Positions 7,877-17,388 are shown, counted from the stretch's first letter. The stretch: 64,000 nt of DNA from Flagellimonas chongwuensis (GCF_013376415.1 NZ_WYET01000004.1:806001-870000); one strand, 5' to 3'. Numbers and translations are program-made. Notes: a model not told the origin generated them from the sequence alone.

Positions 7877-10081
7877 ATGACAGAGGCTGCTATTGAAAAA
7901 GAGAACAAGGAGATTGCGAAGCAGTACAAGGAATTACTTCGCATAAGCTACCAAACATTGACGGACGAGGACAAGAAATTGATTCGTTCCGCCTTTGATG
8001 TTGCGGTGGACGCCCATAAGGACCAGCGAAGGAAATCCGGGGAAGCCTATATTTTCCATCCGATTGCCGTTGCTAAGATCGTAGCTTCGGAAATAGGCCT
8101 TGATGCCGTTTCCATTGCATCTGCCCTCTTGCACGATGTCGTTGAGGATACTGCCTATACACTTGCAGATATTGAGCGGATGTTCGGGGAGACGGTTGCA
8201 CGAATTGTGGACGGTTTGACCAAAATTGCGCATCTCAAGAAAGATAAAGATATAAGTCAGCAAGCAGAGAATTTCAGAAAAATGCTACTGACCCTGCATG
8301 ATGATGTCCGGGTAATCATCATCAAGATTGCCGACCGTTATCACAATATGCTCACCATGGATTCCATGCCGGAGCACAAACAAGTGAAGATTGCTTCGGA
8401 AACGCTCTATATCTATGCACCGTTGGCACACCGGATAGGTCTTTACAACATCAAGACACATTTGGAAGACCTCTCACTAAAATATACAGAGCCCGAGGTC
8501 TATAATGACATTTATGCCAAAATTGAGGATACGGAAGAAGAGAGCTTGGCCTATATCGAGGATTTTTCCAATGTGATAAGAACGTCCTTGGACAAAGAGG
8601 GACTCAACTATTTCATCAAGGGTAGGATGAAGTCCATCTTTTCCATCCGTAGAAAAATGAAGGCGCAAAACGTCTCGTTTGATGAAGTCTACGATAAGTT
8701 CGCCATCCGTATTATCTATAAATCCGACAAGAAAAACGAAAAGTTCCTTGCCTGGAAAATTTACTCCATAGTAACGGACCACTTTACTCCGAACCCAATC
8801 CGTTTGCGCGACTGGATCACCTCTCCTAAATCTACGGGTTACGAGGCACTTCATATTACCGTTATGGGCCCCAAGGGCAAATGGGTAGAAGTTCAGATTC
8901 GGAGTGAGCGCATGCACGAGATTGCAGAGAAAGGCTATGCAGCCCACTTTAAATATAAGCATGGCGCGCAGAAAGAACAAGGTATCGAAGAGTGGCTCAA
9001 CAAGCTTCAAGAAGCGCTTGAAAGTGCAAACGGCAATGCGGTTGATTTTGTAGAAGAGTTCAAGCTCAACCTCTACGCCAAGGAAATATTTGTTTTCACT
9101 CCCAAGGGAGATTTAAAATCCATGCCGAAAGGTGCAACTGCGTTGGATTTTGCCTTCAACATCCATACTGAAATCGGGATGAAGACCCGAGGGGCCAAGG
9201 TCAATGGAAAACTAGTGCCGCTTGGAACAAAGCTAAGAAGTGGCGATCAAGTTGAAATCATCACCTCCGAAAGCGCAAAACCCACCCAGACCTGGTTGGA
9301 CTACGCCGAGACGGCACGGGCACGTTCCAAGATAAAATCATCGCTAAGCGAGGAGAAAAAAGAAGTCGCCGAAGAAGGAAAAGAAATTTTGCGCCGCAAA
9401 CTCAAGGCCCAGAAAATCAACCTGAACGAAGACACGGTGAACAAATTGGTGACCTTCTTCAAACTAAAAACAAGTTTAGACCTTTTCTACCGGGTGGGCA
9501 TCGGGGTCATCGACAACGATAAGCTGAAGGATTTCTCCTCTTCCTACCATAATGCATTCATCAATTTCTTCAAGAACAGAATCCGTAAAAATCCTGCTCC
9601 AAAAGATGTTGACCGAAATGAGATTACCACCAAATACGATTTGCTTGTTTTTGGAAAGGAAGAAGAAAGACTCAATTATAAATTATCCCAATGTTGCAAT
9701 CCCATTCCCGGGGATGAGGTATTCGGCTTTGTAAGTGTAAACGATGGAATCAAGGTCCATAAAAAGAACTGCCCCAACGCCATTTCGTTACAGTCCAACT
9801 ACGCCTACCGTATCATTAGTGCCAAATGGATAGATTCTTCCCAAGAAGAATTCTCCGTCGACATCCAAATTACCGGAATCGACAACATGGGGCTGGTCAA
9901 GGATATCACTAAGATCATTTCGGAAAATATGCACGTAAACATGCGCAATCTGAACTTTAGTGCAGATGGTGGAACCTTTAAAGGGAAAATTACGCTAGTG
10001 GTAAAAAACAATAATATCCTGCAAAGGCTTATGAACAATTTAAAGCAGGTGGAAGGTATAGATAAAGTGACCAGAATTTAA
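7877..10081 (+). CDS. RelA/SpoT family (p)ppGpp synthetase/hydrolase
   Basis: This 734-residue protein has full long-RSH architecture. The HD hydrolase domain (residues about 45-190) contains His61 and the HDVVED motif (His86, Asp87, Glu90, Asp91), so hydrolase activity is expected. The synthetase domain (about 245-370) contains YDKFAIRIIYKS and STGYEALH. The TGS domain follows (about 400-465, VFTPKGDLKSMPKGATALDF), then a helical linker with a Cys-containing segment (SQCCNPIPGDEVFG), and a C-terminal ACT domain (from about 660). It makes and degrades the stringent-response alarmone. A possible -7 box, TAAATTTA, lies at 7862-7869 with a TTG 20 bp upstream. It appears monocistronic, because fur has its own promoter box. 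Confidence 0.93.
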   Translation: MTEAAIEKENKEIAKQYKELLRISYQTLTDEDKKLIRSAFDVAVDAHKDQRRKSGEAYIFHPIAVAKIVASEIGLDAVSIASALLHDVVEDTAYTLADIERMFGETVARIVDGLTKIAHLKKDKDISQQAENFRKMLLTLHDDVRVIIIKIADRYHNMLTMDSMPEHKQVKIASETLYIYAPLAHRIGLYNIKTHLEDLSLKYTEPEVYNDIYAKIEDTEEESLAYIEDFSNVIRTSLDKEGLNYFIKGRMKSIFSIRRKMKAQNVSFDEVYDKFAIRIIYKSDKKNEKFLAWKIYSIVTDHFTPNPIRLRDWITSPKSTGYEALHITVMGPKGKWVEVQIRSERMHEIAEKGYAAHFKYKHGAQKEQGIEEWLNKLQEALESANGNAVDFVEEFKLNLYAKEIFVFTPKGDLKSMPKGATALDFAFNIHTEIGMKTRGAKVNGKLVPLGTKLRSGDQVEIITSESAKPTQTWLDYAETARARSKIKSSLSEEKKEVAEEGKEILRRKLKAQKINLNEDTVNKLVTFFKLKTSLDLFYRVGIGVIDNDKLKDFSSSYHNAFINFFKNRIRKNPAPKDVDRNEITTKYDLLVFGKEEERLNYKLSQCCNPIPGDEVFGFVSVNDGIKVHKKNCPNAISLQSNYAYRIISAKWIDSSQEEFSVDIQITGIDNMGLVKDITKIISENMHVNMRNLNFSADGGTFKGKITLVVKNNNILQRLMNNLKQVEGIDKVTRI

Positions 10082-10091
10082 TTTTTAACTG

Positions 10092-10099
10092 TACCTTTG
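10092..10099 (+). promoter_or_regulatory. Bacteroidota -7 promoter box upstream of fur
   Basis: TACCTTTG exactly matches the TAnnTTTG consensus and lies 23 bp before the fur start. I see no TTG at the usual -33 distance, so only the -7 element is supported. Confidence 0.5.
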
Positions 10100-10122
10100 T
10101 GCATTAGCATAGGTAGAAAGCC

Positions 10123-10578
10123 ATGGGAAATAATAAAAATCAGGAAATTGTAAAAAACGTGTTCACTGCCTTTCTTGAAGAAAAGGGACACCGCAAAACC
10201 CCTGAACGATACGCCATTTTACAGGAAATTTATGAAAGTGACGACCATTTTGATGTAGAATCCCTTTACATTAAAATGAAGACCAAAAATTACAGGGTAA
10301 GTCGTGCCACGCTTTACAACACCATCGAACTTTTATTGGAATGTAAGCTGGTACGAAAACACCAATTCGGTAAAAATCAGGCTCAATACGAGAAATCCTA
10401 TTTTGACCGTCAGCATGATCACGTAATACTTACCGACACTGGTGAGGTGGTAGAATTTTGTGACCCGCGCATTCAATCCATCAAAAAAACTATCGAGGAG
10501 GTATTTGATATAAAAATCAACAACCACTCTTTATACTTCTACGGAACCCGAAATAAAGAAAAAAACCTAACTGAATAA
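10123..10578 (+). CDS. Fur family transcriptional regulator
   Basis: A 151-residue protein with the Fur layout. The N-terminal winged helix (residues about 15-85) contains the recognition segment [17 protein letters not shown], and a dimerisation/metal domain with [18 protein letters not shown] follows. The two CxxC pairs that bind structural zinc in many Fur/PerR proteins are absent; only two isolated cysteines are present. It could be an iron regulator (Fur) or a peroxide sensor (PerR); the sequence alone does not decide. It is 12 bp upstream of purA, so the two are probably co-transcribed from the box at 10092. Confidence 0.88.
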   Translation: MGNNKNQEIVKNVFTAFLEEKGHRKTPERYAILQEIYESDDHFDVESLYIKMKTKNYRVSRATLYNTIELLLECKLVRKHQFGKNQAQYEKSYFDRQHDHVILTDTGEVVEFCDPRIQSIKKTIEEVFDIKINNHSLYFYGTRNKEKNLTE

Positions 10579-10590
10579 CCCACATATTAC

Positions 10591-11859
10591 ATGGTAGATT
10601 TATTGCTTGGACTCCAATGGGGAGACGAAGGAAAAGGAAAAATTGTTGATGTACTGACCAAGGAATACGATATTATCGCCAGATTTCAAGGAGGTCCGAA
10701 TGCAGGGCACACTTTGGAGTTTGATGGTATAAAACACGTTTTGCACACTATTCCGTCCGGAATATTTCACAAAAATGCCATCAATGTGGTAGGTAACGGA
10801 GTCGTAATCGACCCTGTAATATTTAAAAAAGAGCTCGATAACTTGGAGAAATTCAATATAGACATCGAAACCAAGCTCTTTATCTCAAGAAAAGCACATT
10901 TAATTTTGCCCACCCACCGTTTGTTGGATGCCGCTTCCGAGGCTTCCAAAGGAAAAGCAAAAATCGGTTCCACCTTAAAAGGTATTGGACCGACATATAT
11001 GGACAAAACCGGCAGAAACGGTATGCGCGTTGGTGATTTGGAGTTCGATGATTGGAAAACCAAATACAGAGCTTTGGCCGACAAGCACGAAGCGATGATA
11101 GATTTTTACAATGTGGAAATCCAGTACAACCTCGACGAATTGGAAGCCGAGTTCTGCGAAGGTGTGGAAACATTGAAAAAATTAACCTTCATCGACAGTG
11201 AGGAATACATTTTCAAGGCGCAGGCAGAAGGCAAGAAAATATTGGCAGAGGGAGCACAAGGTTCGTTGTTGGACATTGATTTTGGAACCTATCCGTTTGT
11301 AACCTCTTCGAATACTACAGCCGCTGGTGCCTGTACTGGTCTTGGAGTTGCTCCCAACAATATCAAAAATGTTTTGGGAATTTTCAAGGCTTACACCACC
11401 AGAGTGGGAAGCGGCCCCTTCCCTACTGAACTTTTTGATGAAGACGGTGCCACCATGGCCAAAGTCGGAAACGAATTCGGTGCAACAACAGGAAGACCCC
11501 GACGTTGTGGTTGGTTAGATTTGGTTGCTTTGAAATATGCCGTTCAAATCAACGGTGTAACAGAATTGATGATGATGAAAGCCGATGTTCTCAGTGGTTT
11601 TGACACCATCAAGGTCTGTACTGCATACCAATATAAAGGAGAAGAAATCCAGCATTTGCCTTACAGTATAGAGGAAGAATATGTAACCCCTGTTTATACT
11701 GAAATGAAAGGTTGGTCCGAGGATCTTACGAAGCTTTCCAAAGCGGAGGATTTACCTGCCACCTTAAATGATTATATCGCCTTTTTGGAAGAGCAGTTAA
11801 ACGTGCCCATCAAGATTGTATCGGTAGGTCCGGATAGGCTTCAGACGATTCATCGATAG
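10591..11859 (+). CDS. purA: Adenylosuccinate synthetase
   Basis: This 422-residue protein matches the normal PurA length. It carries the GTP/IMP-site P-loop GLQWGDEGKGK (residues 7-17), NAGHT, the KGIGPTYMDK segment, FGTYPFVTSSNT and the C-terminal GPDR motif. It converts IMP, aspartate and GTP into adenylosuccinate in AMP synthesis. It lies 12 bp behind fur, an arrangement that would couple AMP synthesis to a metal or peroxide regulator gene. A weak hairpin (CCTATT/AATAGG) just after the stop may act as terminator. Confidence 0.97.
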   Translation: MVDLLLGLQWGDEGKGKIVDVLTKEYDIIARFQGGPNAGHTLEFDGIKHVLHTIPSGIFHKNAINVVGNGVVIDPVIFKKELDNLEKFNIDIETKLFISRKAHLILPTHRLLDAASEASKGKAKIGSTLKGIGPTYMDKTGRNGMRVGDLEFDDWKTKYRALADKHEAMIDFYNVEIQYNLDELEAEFCEGVETLKKLTFIDSEEYIFKAQAEGKKILAEGAQGSLLDIDFGTYPFVTSSNTTAAGACTGLGVAPNNIKNVLGIFKAYTTRVGSGPFPTELFDEDGATMAKVGNEFGATTGRPRRCGWLDLVALKYAVQINGVTELMMMKADVLSGFDTIKVCTAYQYKGEEIQHLPYSIEEEYVTPVYTEMKGWSEDLTKLSKAEDLPATLNDYIAFLEEQLNVPIKIVSVGPDRLQTIHR

Positions 11860-11889
11860 ACCTATTTTATAAGAATAGGGTTAACCTTA

Positions 11890-11905
11890 TGTGACCAATG
11901 TCACT
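11890..11905 (+). promoter_or_regulatory. CRP/FNR-type operator upstream of dps
   Basis: TGTGA-N6-TCACT is a 9-of-10 match to the CRP/FNR half-site consensus (TGTGA-N6-TCACA). It also contains the perfect inverted repeat GTGAC/GTCAC. It lies upstream of dps, with a near-consensus -7 box (TACCTTTA, 11937-11944) between operator and gene but no -33 TTG. That arrangement suggests activation by a CRP-family protein. Confidence 0.45.
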
Positions 11906-11958
11906 TTAAGGAATGTTAGTTTGTTTTACCTTTAAATTAATCTAAAAAATAAAACAAA

Positions 11959-12438
11959 ATGACTCAAAACCTTAATCAAATAGGACTAGATAAAACAGCA
12001 TCGAGCGATTTGGCGGATAAGCTAAATGAGTTATTGGCCAATTATCAGATTTTCTACATGAATGCCCGTGGATTTCATTGGAACATTAAAGGTGAAAAGT
12101 TTTTTGAACTTCACCTTAAGTTCGAAGAACTCTATAACGATTCATTGATCAAAATTGATGAAATTGCAGAACGAATCTTGACCTTGGGCTTTACTCCACT
12201 ACACACCTTTGGGGATTATCTGGAGCTCTCAAAAATAAAGGTCTCCAAAAATATATCAAGCGGTACAGAGGCCATTCAGAAAATATTAAAAGGGTATGAA
12301 GTGCTGTTGCCGTTGGAAAGAGAACTTTTGGAAATGTCAGGGGACTCCAATGATGAAGGCACCAATGCACTTATGAGCGATTACATCCGTGAACAGGAAA
12401 AACTTATTTGGATGTACTCGGCATATTTAAACCAATAA
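11959..12438 (+). CDS. dps: Dps family DNA-protecting ferritin
   Basis: A 159-residue four-helix ferritin-like protein. The ferroxidase residues lie in GFHWNIKG (helix A) and in LHLKFEELYNDSLIKIDEIAERI (helix B), the Dps pattern for an inter-subunit iron site. Dps oxidises Fe(II) with peroxide, stores iron in a 12-mer and protects DNA. It sits 99 bp after purA and has a CRP-like operator in its upstream region. A DinB-family gene follows after 5 bp, probably in the same transcript. Confidence 0.93.
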   Translation: MTQNLNQIGLDKTASSDLADKLNELLANYQIFYMNARGFHWNIKGEKFFELHLKFEELYNDSLIKIDEIAERILTLGFTPLHTFGDYLELSKIKVSKNISSGTEAIQKILKGYEVLLPLERELLEMSGDSNDEGTNALMSDYIREQEKLIWMYSAYLNQ

Positions 12439-12443
12439 CTCGT

Positions 12444-12884
12444 ATGACCAAGGACATTCTCAATGACCTAATCGCACAGAATCAGAAAACTTGCGATTTC
12501 ACCTTTAACGAAATCACAGAGGAAAATAGTGTTCTAAGATTGAACGATGACACCGCATCCATCGGGTTCATTTATCGTCATATTGGAGAGATCATGCATC
12601 TACTTGCCCAATTCTTTGGTGTCCCAACAAATGTTGAGAACACCACTATGGGGCAAAAAGACACCGGCAAGGCGTACAACAGGGATGAAAACCAAAAACT
12701 TATAGAGGACGGTTATCAAGTATTGTACGGCCTTGTCAAAAATCTTTCCGAAGATCAATGGAGGGAAACCTTGGACACTCCGTTTTTCGGAACCATTTCC
12801 AGGGTCAGGCTATTGGGACATATATTATATCACACAACTTACCATTGCGGACAAATTACCCTAACGCTTAAACACGGAAAATAA
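12444..12884 (+). CDS. DinB family protein
   Basis: This 146-residue protein is predicted to be a four-helix bundle of the DinB/YfiT superfamily. It carries the typical metal-binding histidines, IYRHIGEIMHLLAQF (helix 2) and HILYHTTYHCGQI (helix 4). I chose the ATG at 12444, 5 bp after dps. A start at 12408 would overlap dps and precede the conserved N-terminus. The family includes metal-dependent thiol transferases and many uncharacterised stress-linked proteins; the reaction is unknown here. Co-transcription with dps suggests an oxidative or metal-stress role. Confidence 0.85.
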   Translation: MTKDILNDLIAQNQKTCDFTFNEITEENSVLRLNDDTASIGFIYRHIGEIMHLLAQFFGVPTNVENTTMGQKDTGKAYNRDENQKLIEDGYQVLYGLVKNLSEDQWRETLDTPFFGTISRVRLLGHILYHTTYHCGQITLTLKHGK

Positions 12885-12902
12885 AAAACAAGGCCTTAAC
12901 CG

Positions 12903-12922
12903 TTTGGGAGAGAAATCCCAAA
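12903..12922 (+). terminator. Possible terminator after dps-dinB
   Basis: A perfect 7-bp stem (TTTGGGA/TCCCAAA) with a GAGAAA loop is followed by a short T-containing stretch. It lies 18 bp after the DinB stop. The T-tract is weak, so the call is tentative. Confidence 0.45.
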
Positions 12923-12960
12923 GCTTTCTAAACGATGCATGCCACTTCCGTTAAAAACCC

Positions 12961-12968
12961 TACTTTTG
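12961..12968 (+). promoter_or_regulatory. -7 promoter box upstream of the OstA-like gene
   Basis: TACTTTTG matches TAnnTTTG exactly and lies 11 bp before the ATG at 12980. It supports that start over an in-frame ATG at 12935, which would be upstream of the box. Confidence 0.5.
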
Positions 12969-12979
12969 GGCAAAATTTT

Positions 12980-14683
12980 ATGGACTTGAAAAGCATTTCA
13001 TTTCTCATTCTATCACTTTTCGCTTTTAGCGTTTTTGCCCAGGACCAACAACCTCAGGGCGGTCGACAGATCAACATTGTATACGGGGCGAATTTCACCA
13101 AAGATGAGGCCCAATTCCCAGGTGCTTCCATTTTTAGCAAGGACGATGAGCGACAGGTACAGTTTGAACACCAAGGTGCAGACCTTTGGTGCGATATTGC
13201 TATTTTTTATGCAGAAGAGAACCGCTTAAAAGCCATTGGCAACATTCGCTTGCAACAAGGGGATTCCATTGAAATGAACAGTGCAAAACTGGATTGGGAC
13301 GGCAATACCAGTTTGGCCAAGGCTTGGGAGAACGTAGACCTGACCAACGGGCAAATGCGATTGACCACCGATACCCTTTATTTTGACAGAGAGAAACAAC
13401 TGGCCTATTACAATTCGGGCGGAAAGGTGGTGGACTCCGCTAATGTGCTTACCAGCAAAGTGGGTACTTACTTTATAACCCCGAAAAAATATCAATTCCA
13501 GCGTAACGTACATATCGACAACCCCGATTATATCATCGATTCGGAGCAGTTGGATTATTACACCACCTCAAAGAATGCCTATATGTACGGCCCTTCCACC
13601 ATTACCGGAGAGGAATACAAAATTTATTGCGAGCGGGGTTTTTATGACACCACAATCGAACAAGGGTACGGCATTAAGAACACCCGTATCGATTACGACA
13701 ATAAAATAATCGAGGGAGACAGCCTTTATTTCGACAAAGCTTCGGAATTTGCTTCGGCCACGAACAATATTCAGATTACCGATACCATCAACAATGGGGT
13801 TATTCGTGCTCACTACGCAGAGGTACACAAGGCCAAGGATTCCGTTTTTGCGACCAAAAGAGCAGTTTCCATCAGTCTGGTAGAGAAAGATTCCTTATAC
13901 ATGCATGGAGACACCTTAATGGTCACCGGTAAGGAAGAGGAGCGAGTTTTAAGGGCCTTCAGGAATGCCAAATTTTATAAAACAGATTTGAGCGGCAAGT
14001 GCGATTCCATCCATTTTGAGGAAAGAACAGGAATCACCCAACTGATCACCGACCCCATTTTATGGAACGTGGACAACCAGATTACCGGAGATAGTATCCA
14101 TTTGATATCCGATATGGAAACCGACAAACTGGATTCCCTCAAAGTGATTGAGAATGCCTTTATCATCTCTTTGGATACGATAAGCGGTACGGGATACAAT
14201 CAGGCCAAGGGGAAGAATCTCTTTGGTAAGTTCATTGAAAATGAATTGAAGCTCATTGATTTGGTCCAAAACACCGAGGTCATCTATTACGTATACAACG
14301 ATGACCAAGAGCTGATCGGAATCGACAAGACCATTTGCAGCAAGATACGTTTGCTTATGGCAAACAACGATATTGAAGACATCACATTTTTTGTGAATCC
14401 GGATGGAGATATATTCCCTGAGACCGATTTGCCCGTGGAGAGTAGAAAACTAAAAGGATTTGTTTGGCGCGGCGATGAACGAATTAGGTCAAAAGAAGAA
14501 ATATTTGATGAAGACGACAACAATATCGAACTGGCAAAAATTAGGGGCATAGACAATCCAATCGATATCGATGCGGAGGAAAACGAGCGACAAAACAACC
14601 AGAACGACCCCATCAACACACCTAACACCAAGGCGGTAAAACCCAAAAAGACCGCGGTTCATAAGAAAGCACAGACACCATAA
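12980..14683 (+). CDS. OstA-like (LptA/LptD N-terminal-like) exported protein
   Basis: A 567-residue protein. The ATG at 12980 gives a good signal peptide (SISFLILSLFAFSVFAQ). The mature protein is a long series of short beta-strand repeats of the OstA/LptA type (ENRLKAIGNIRLQQGDSIEMNSAKLDWDG; LTTDTLYFDREKQLAYY; IDSEQLDYYT). Its C-terminus is Asn/Lys-rich and probably disordered. The beta-jellyroll fold bridges or chaperones LPS in the periplasm in Lpt systems; a similar role is inferred here. The stop overlaps the next gene's ATG (TAATG), so the aminotransferase gene is translationally coupled. Confidence 0.85.
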   Translation: MDLKSISFLILSLFAFSVFAQDQQPQGGRQINIVYGANFTKDEAQFPGASIFSKDDERQVQFEHQGADLWCDIAIFYAEENRLKAIGNIRLQQGDSIEMNSAKLDWDGNTSLAKAWENVDLTNGQMRLTTDTLYFDREKQLAYYNSGGKVVDSANVLTSKVGTYFITPKKYQFQRNVHIDNPDYIIDSEQLDYYTTSKNAYMYGPSTITGEEYKIYCERGFYDTTIEQGYGIKNTRIDYDNKIIEGDSLYFDKASEFASATNNIQITDTINNGVIRAHYAEVHKAKDSVFATKRAVSISLVEKDSLYMHGDTLMVTGKEEERVLRAFRNAKFYKTDLSGKCDSIHFEERTGITQLITDPILWNVDNQITGDSIHLISDMETDKLDSLKVIENAFIISLDTISGTGYNQAKGKNLFGKFIENELKLIDLVQNTEVIYYVYNDDQELIGIDKTICSKIRLLMANNDIEDITFFVNPDGDIFPETDLPVESRKLKGFVWRGDERIRSKEEIFDEDDNNIELAKIRGIDNPIDIDAEENERQNNQNDPINTPNTKAVKPKKTAVHKKAQTP

Positions 14684-15879
14684 TGTCCAAAAAGGATTTT
14701 TTCACATACCAAGCCCAAACCTCCCTACATCCATTGGCCTTGGAGGTTTCTCATGCCAAGGGGAGCTACATCTATGATCAAGATGGCAATGCCCATTTGG
14801 ATTTTGTGGCAGGTGTTTCGGCTTGCAGTTTGGGACACGGCCATCCCAAAGTAGTGGATGCCATCAAAACACAGGTGGACCAATACATGCACGTTATGGT
14901 CTATGGGGAGTATGTTCAAAGGCCTGCCGTGGAATTCTCCAAACTGTTGGCCTCCCGTCTTCCCGATAATTTGAATACCACGTATTTGGTCAATTCGGGT
15001 ACGGAAGCTATGGAAGGAGCCATTAAATTGGCACGAAGGCATACGGGACGTTCACAGGTCATCGCCGCGAAAAATGCCTATCATGGCAACACCATGGGCA
15101 GCTTGAGCCTTATGGGGCTGGAAGAACGCAAAAGCGCCTTCCGTCCCTTGATTCCAGATGTCCGTTCCATTGAGTTCAATGCGGAAGAAGAAATCCAAGA
15201 CATTACCGAAAAAACGGCCGCCGTGGTCTTGGAAACCATTCAGGGCGGCGCCGGTTTTATTTTACCGGAAAACGGTTATCTGGAAAAAGTGCGGAACCGC
15301 TGCTACGAAGTGGGCGCATTGTTAATTCTGGACGAAATACAGCCAGGCTTTGGACGTACGGGCAAATTGTTTGCTTTTGAACATTTTAACTGCCCGCCGG
15401 ACATCTTGGTCATTGGAAAAGGCATGGCATCGGGCCTTCCTGTTGGAGCTTTTGTGGCATCACACGAGTTGATGGCCGATTTAAAAGAAAACCCGAAATT
15501 TGGGCACATCACGACTTTTGGTGGTAATCCCGTAATTGCAGCCGCAAGTTTGGCGACCCTAAAAGAAATCACCGAAACAGACCTGATCCCGCAAACCTTG
15601 GAAAAGGAAAAACTGTTCCGAAGACTATTGCAACATCCATTAATAAAAGAAATACGCGGTAAAGGTTTAATGCTCGCCCCGATTATGGAGCGCAAGGAAA
15701 TAGCTGACTTTTTGGTCCTCGAGGCCGCAAAAAAAGGACTCATACTTTTCTGGCTGTTATTTGAGCCAAAAGCTGTGAGAATCTCCCCTCCCCTGACCAT
15801 TTCCATGAAAGAAATTGAGGAAGGATGCGACCAAATCCTTGGGATTTTAAACAGCTATAAATCAGATACTGTTAACTAA
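14683..15879 (+). CDS. Class III (PLP-dependent) aminotransferase
   Basis: This 398-residue protein has the class III fold. Landmarks are NSGTEAMEGAIKLARR (residues 104-119), the PLP-ring Asp217 in LILDEIQPGFGRTG, and the PLP lysine Lys246 in VIGKGMASG. It resembles acetylornithine/ornithine-type aminotransferases, but the amino donor is not readable from sequence. It is coupled to the OstA-like gene by a 1-bp stop/start overlap. That pairing recurs in Flavobacteriaceae as far as I recall, and its biological reason is unclear. Confidence 0.9.
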   Translation: MSKKDFFTYQAQTSLHPLALEVSHAKGSYIYDQDGNAHLDFVAGVSACSLGHGHPKVVDAIKTQVDQYMHVMVYGEYVQRPAVEFSKLLASRLPDNLNTTYLVNSGTEAMEGAIKLARRHTGRSQVIAAKNAYHGNTMGSLSLMGLEERKSAFRPLIPDVRSIEFNAEEEIQDITEKTAAVVLETIQGGAGFILPENGYLEKVRNRCYEVGALLILDEIQPGFGRTGKLFAFEHFNCPPDILVIGKGMASGLPVGAFVASHELMADLKENPKFGHITTFGGNPVIAAASLATLKEITETDLIPQTLEKEKLFRRLLQHPLIKEIRGKGLMLAPIMERKEIADFLVLEAAKKGLILFWLLFEPKAVRISPPLTISMKEIEEGCDQILGILNSYKSDTVN

Positions 15880-15902
15880 TTTGTTGATAACATACCCCTA
15901 AA

Positions 15903-15944
15903 ATGGACTTTAAGAGTAGCTCAAAGGGTTAATTTTAAGTCCAT
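15903..15944 (+). repeat. Inverted repeat ahead of the TPR gene
   Basis: ATGGACTT (15903-15910) and AAGTCCAT (15937-15944) are perfect 8-bp arms around a 26-nt centre. They lie between the aminotransferase stop and the TPR gene start. A near -7 box, TAATTTTA, lies inside the repeat at about 15930. It could be a terminator-like hairpin or an operator. Confidence 0.4.
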
Positions 15945-15965
15945 AGTACAACCAAAAACGTTCCT

Positions 15966-17366
15966 ATGGCGTTAGAATCTAACGAGTATCCTGACAAATC
16001 CATTAGCAAATTTGAGTCCATGCTCAAGACGGATGACGTCTATTTCTTTGATGCAGAGGACTTTGAGGAAATCATCCACCACTACTTGAACAACGGCAAA
16101 ATCTCCTTGGGGAAAAAAGCCATCCAGATTGGTTTGGAACAACACCCAAATTCCATGGAGCTCAAGCTTTTACAAGTAGAGGTTTTGGCTTTCGAAGATA
16201 AATTTGAAGCAGCGGAAACACTTCTGGATGAAATTCAGAACATCAATGCCGCAAACGAGGAAGTATTTATTCAACGGGCCAACATCCGTTCCAAACAGGA
16301 CAAGCACCAAGAAGCCGTAAACCTATTGTTGGAAGCTTTGGATATCACGGACCATTCCTTCGACATCCATTCCCTTTTAGGTATGGAATACCTGTTTATG
16401 GACAACTATGAGCAAGCCAAACTAAGCTTTATGCGCTGTGTTGAGATTGATGACGAAGATTATTCGTCCCTTTACAACGTGGTGTACTGTTTTGAGTTTT
16501 TGGAAGATTTTGATGGCAGCATATATTACCTGAACGATTATTTGGATAGAAACCCCTATTGCGAGGTCGCTTGGCACCAATTGGGCAAAATGTACCTTGC
16601 CAAAAAGCTTTATATCGAAGCCTTGACAGCTTTTGACTTTGCCGTGATTTCGGACGACTCCTTTATCGGCGCCTATTTTGAAAAAGGCAAGGTGTTGGAA
16701 AAGTTGGGAAGGTACAACGAGGCCATTGAAAATTATGAGTCCACCATATCCATCGAAGACCCAACATCTTACGCATTTCTGAGACTGGGCAAATGTCATG
16801 AAAAACTGGGAAACTTTGATCTGGCCAAATACTACTACTATCACACCGTTCATGAAGACCCTTTATTGGACAAAGGATGGTTGGCCATCACCGATTTCCA
16901 TTTTGGACAAAAGAACTATGATAAAGCGCTGTACTACATCAACAAGGCCATAAATATCGATGGTGAAAACCCAAAGTATTGGAAAAAATCCGGTAAAATT
17001 TATGCAGCCCTCAAAAACTGGGACGAAGCTGATTTTGCCTATAAGCAAGCTGTGGATTTAGGTAACTACGAACTCTCCACATGGCAAAACTGGGCCGAGG
17101 CCCTCAATAAAATCGGGGATTACAATTCCGCTATCCAGGTGTTGATTCAGGGATTGGAGTTTTACCCCGATAACTGTGATCTAACCTATAAATTGGCGGG
17201 CATCCATTTAAAAAATGACGACTTGGCCGAATCAAAACAGATTTTATCCAAGGCCATGAAACTGGATATTGGTAAATTGCGACAGTTTGAAAAGGAATTC
17301 CCGGAATTCACTGAAGTCGATTGGGTGAAAGCGCTGGTTTCAAAAATTAGAAAAACAGCCAAGTAG
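15966..17366 (+). CDS. Tetratricopeptide repeat protein
   Basis: A 466-residue protein without signal peptide or membrane segment. It consists almost entirely of TPR-like helical pairs: recognisable repeats include LYNVVYCFEFLEDFDGSIYYL, AWHQLGKMYLAKKLYIEALTAF, AYFEKGKVLEKLGRYNEAIENY and YWKKSGKIYAALKNWDEADFAY, spaced about 34 residues. It is a cytoplasmic scaffold or adaptor with unknown partners. It is 22 bp upstream of the tandem DUF368 genes and likely starts an operon running to aroE. Confidence 0.88.
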   Translation: MALESNEYPDKSISKFESMLKTDDVYFFDAEDFEEIIHHYLNNGKISLGKKAIQIGLEQHPNSMELKLLQVEVLAFEDKFEAAETLLDEIQNINAANEEVFIQRANIRSKQDKHQEAVNLLLEALDITDHSFDIHSLLGMEYLFMDNYEQAKLSFMRCVEIDDEDYSSLYNVVYCFEFLEDFDGSIYYLNDYLDRNPYCEVAWHQLGKMYLAKKLYIEALTAFDFAVISDDSFIGAYFEKGKVLEKLGRYNEAIENYESTISIEDPTSYAFLRLGKCHEKLGNFDLAKYYYYHTVHEDPLLDKGWLAITDFHFGQKNYDKALYYINKAINIDGENPKYWKKSGKIYAALKNWDEADFAYKQAVDLGNYELSTWQNWAEALNKIGDYNSAIQVLIQGLEFYPDNCDLTYKLAGIHLKNDDLAESKQILSKAMKLDIGKLRQFEKEFPEFTEVDWVKALVSKIRKTAK

Positions 17367-17388
17367 CCAGTACATTTTATCCAAATTC

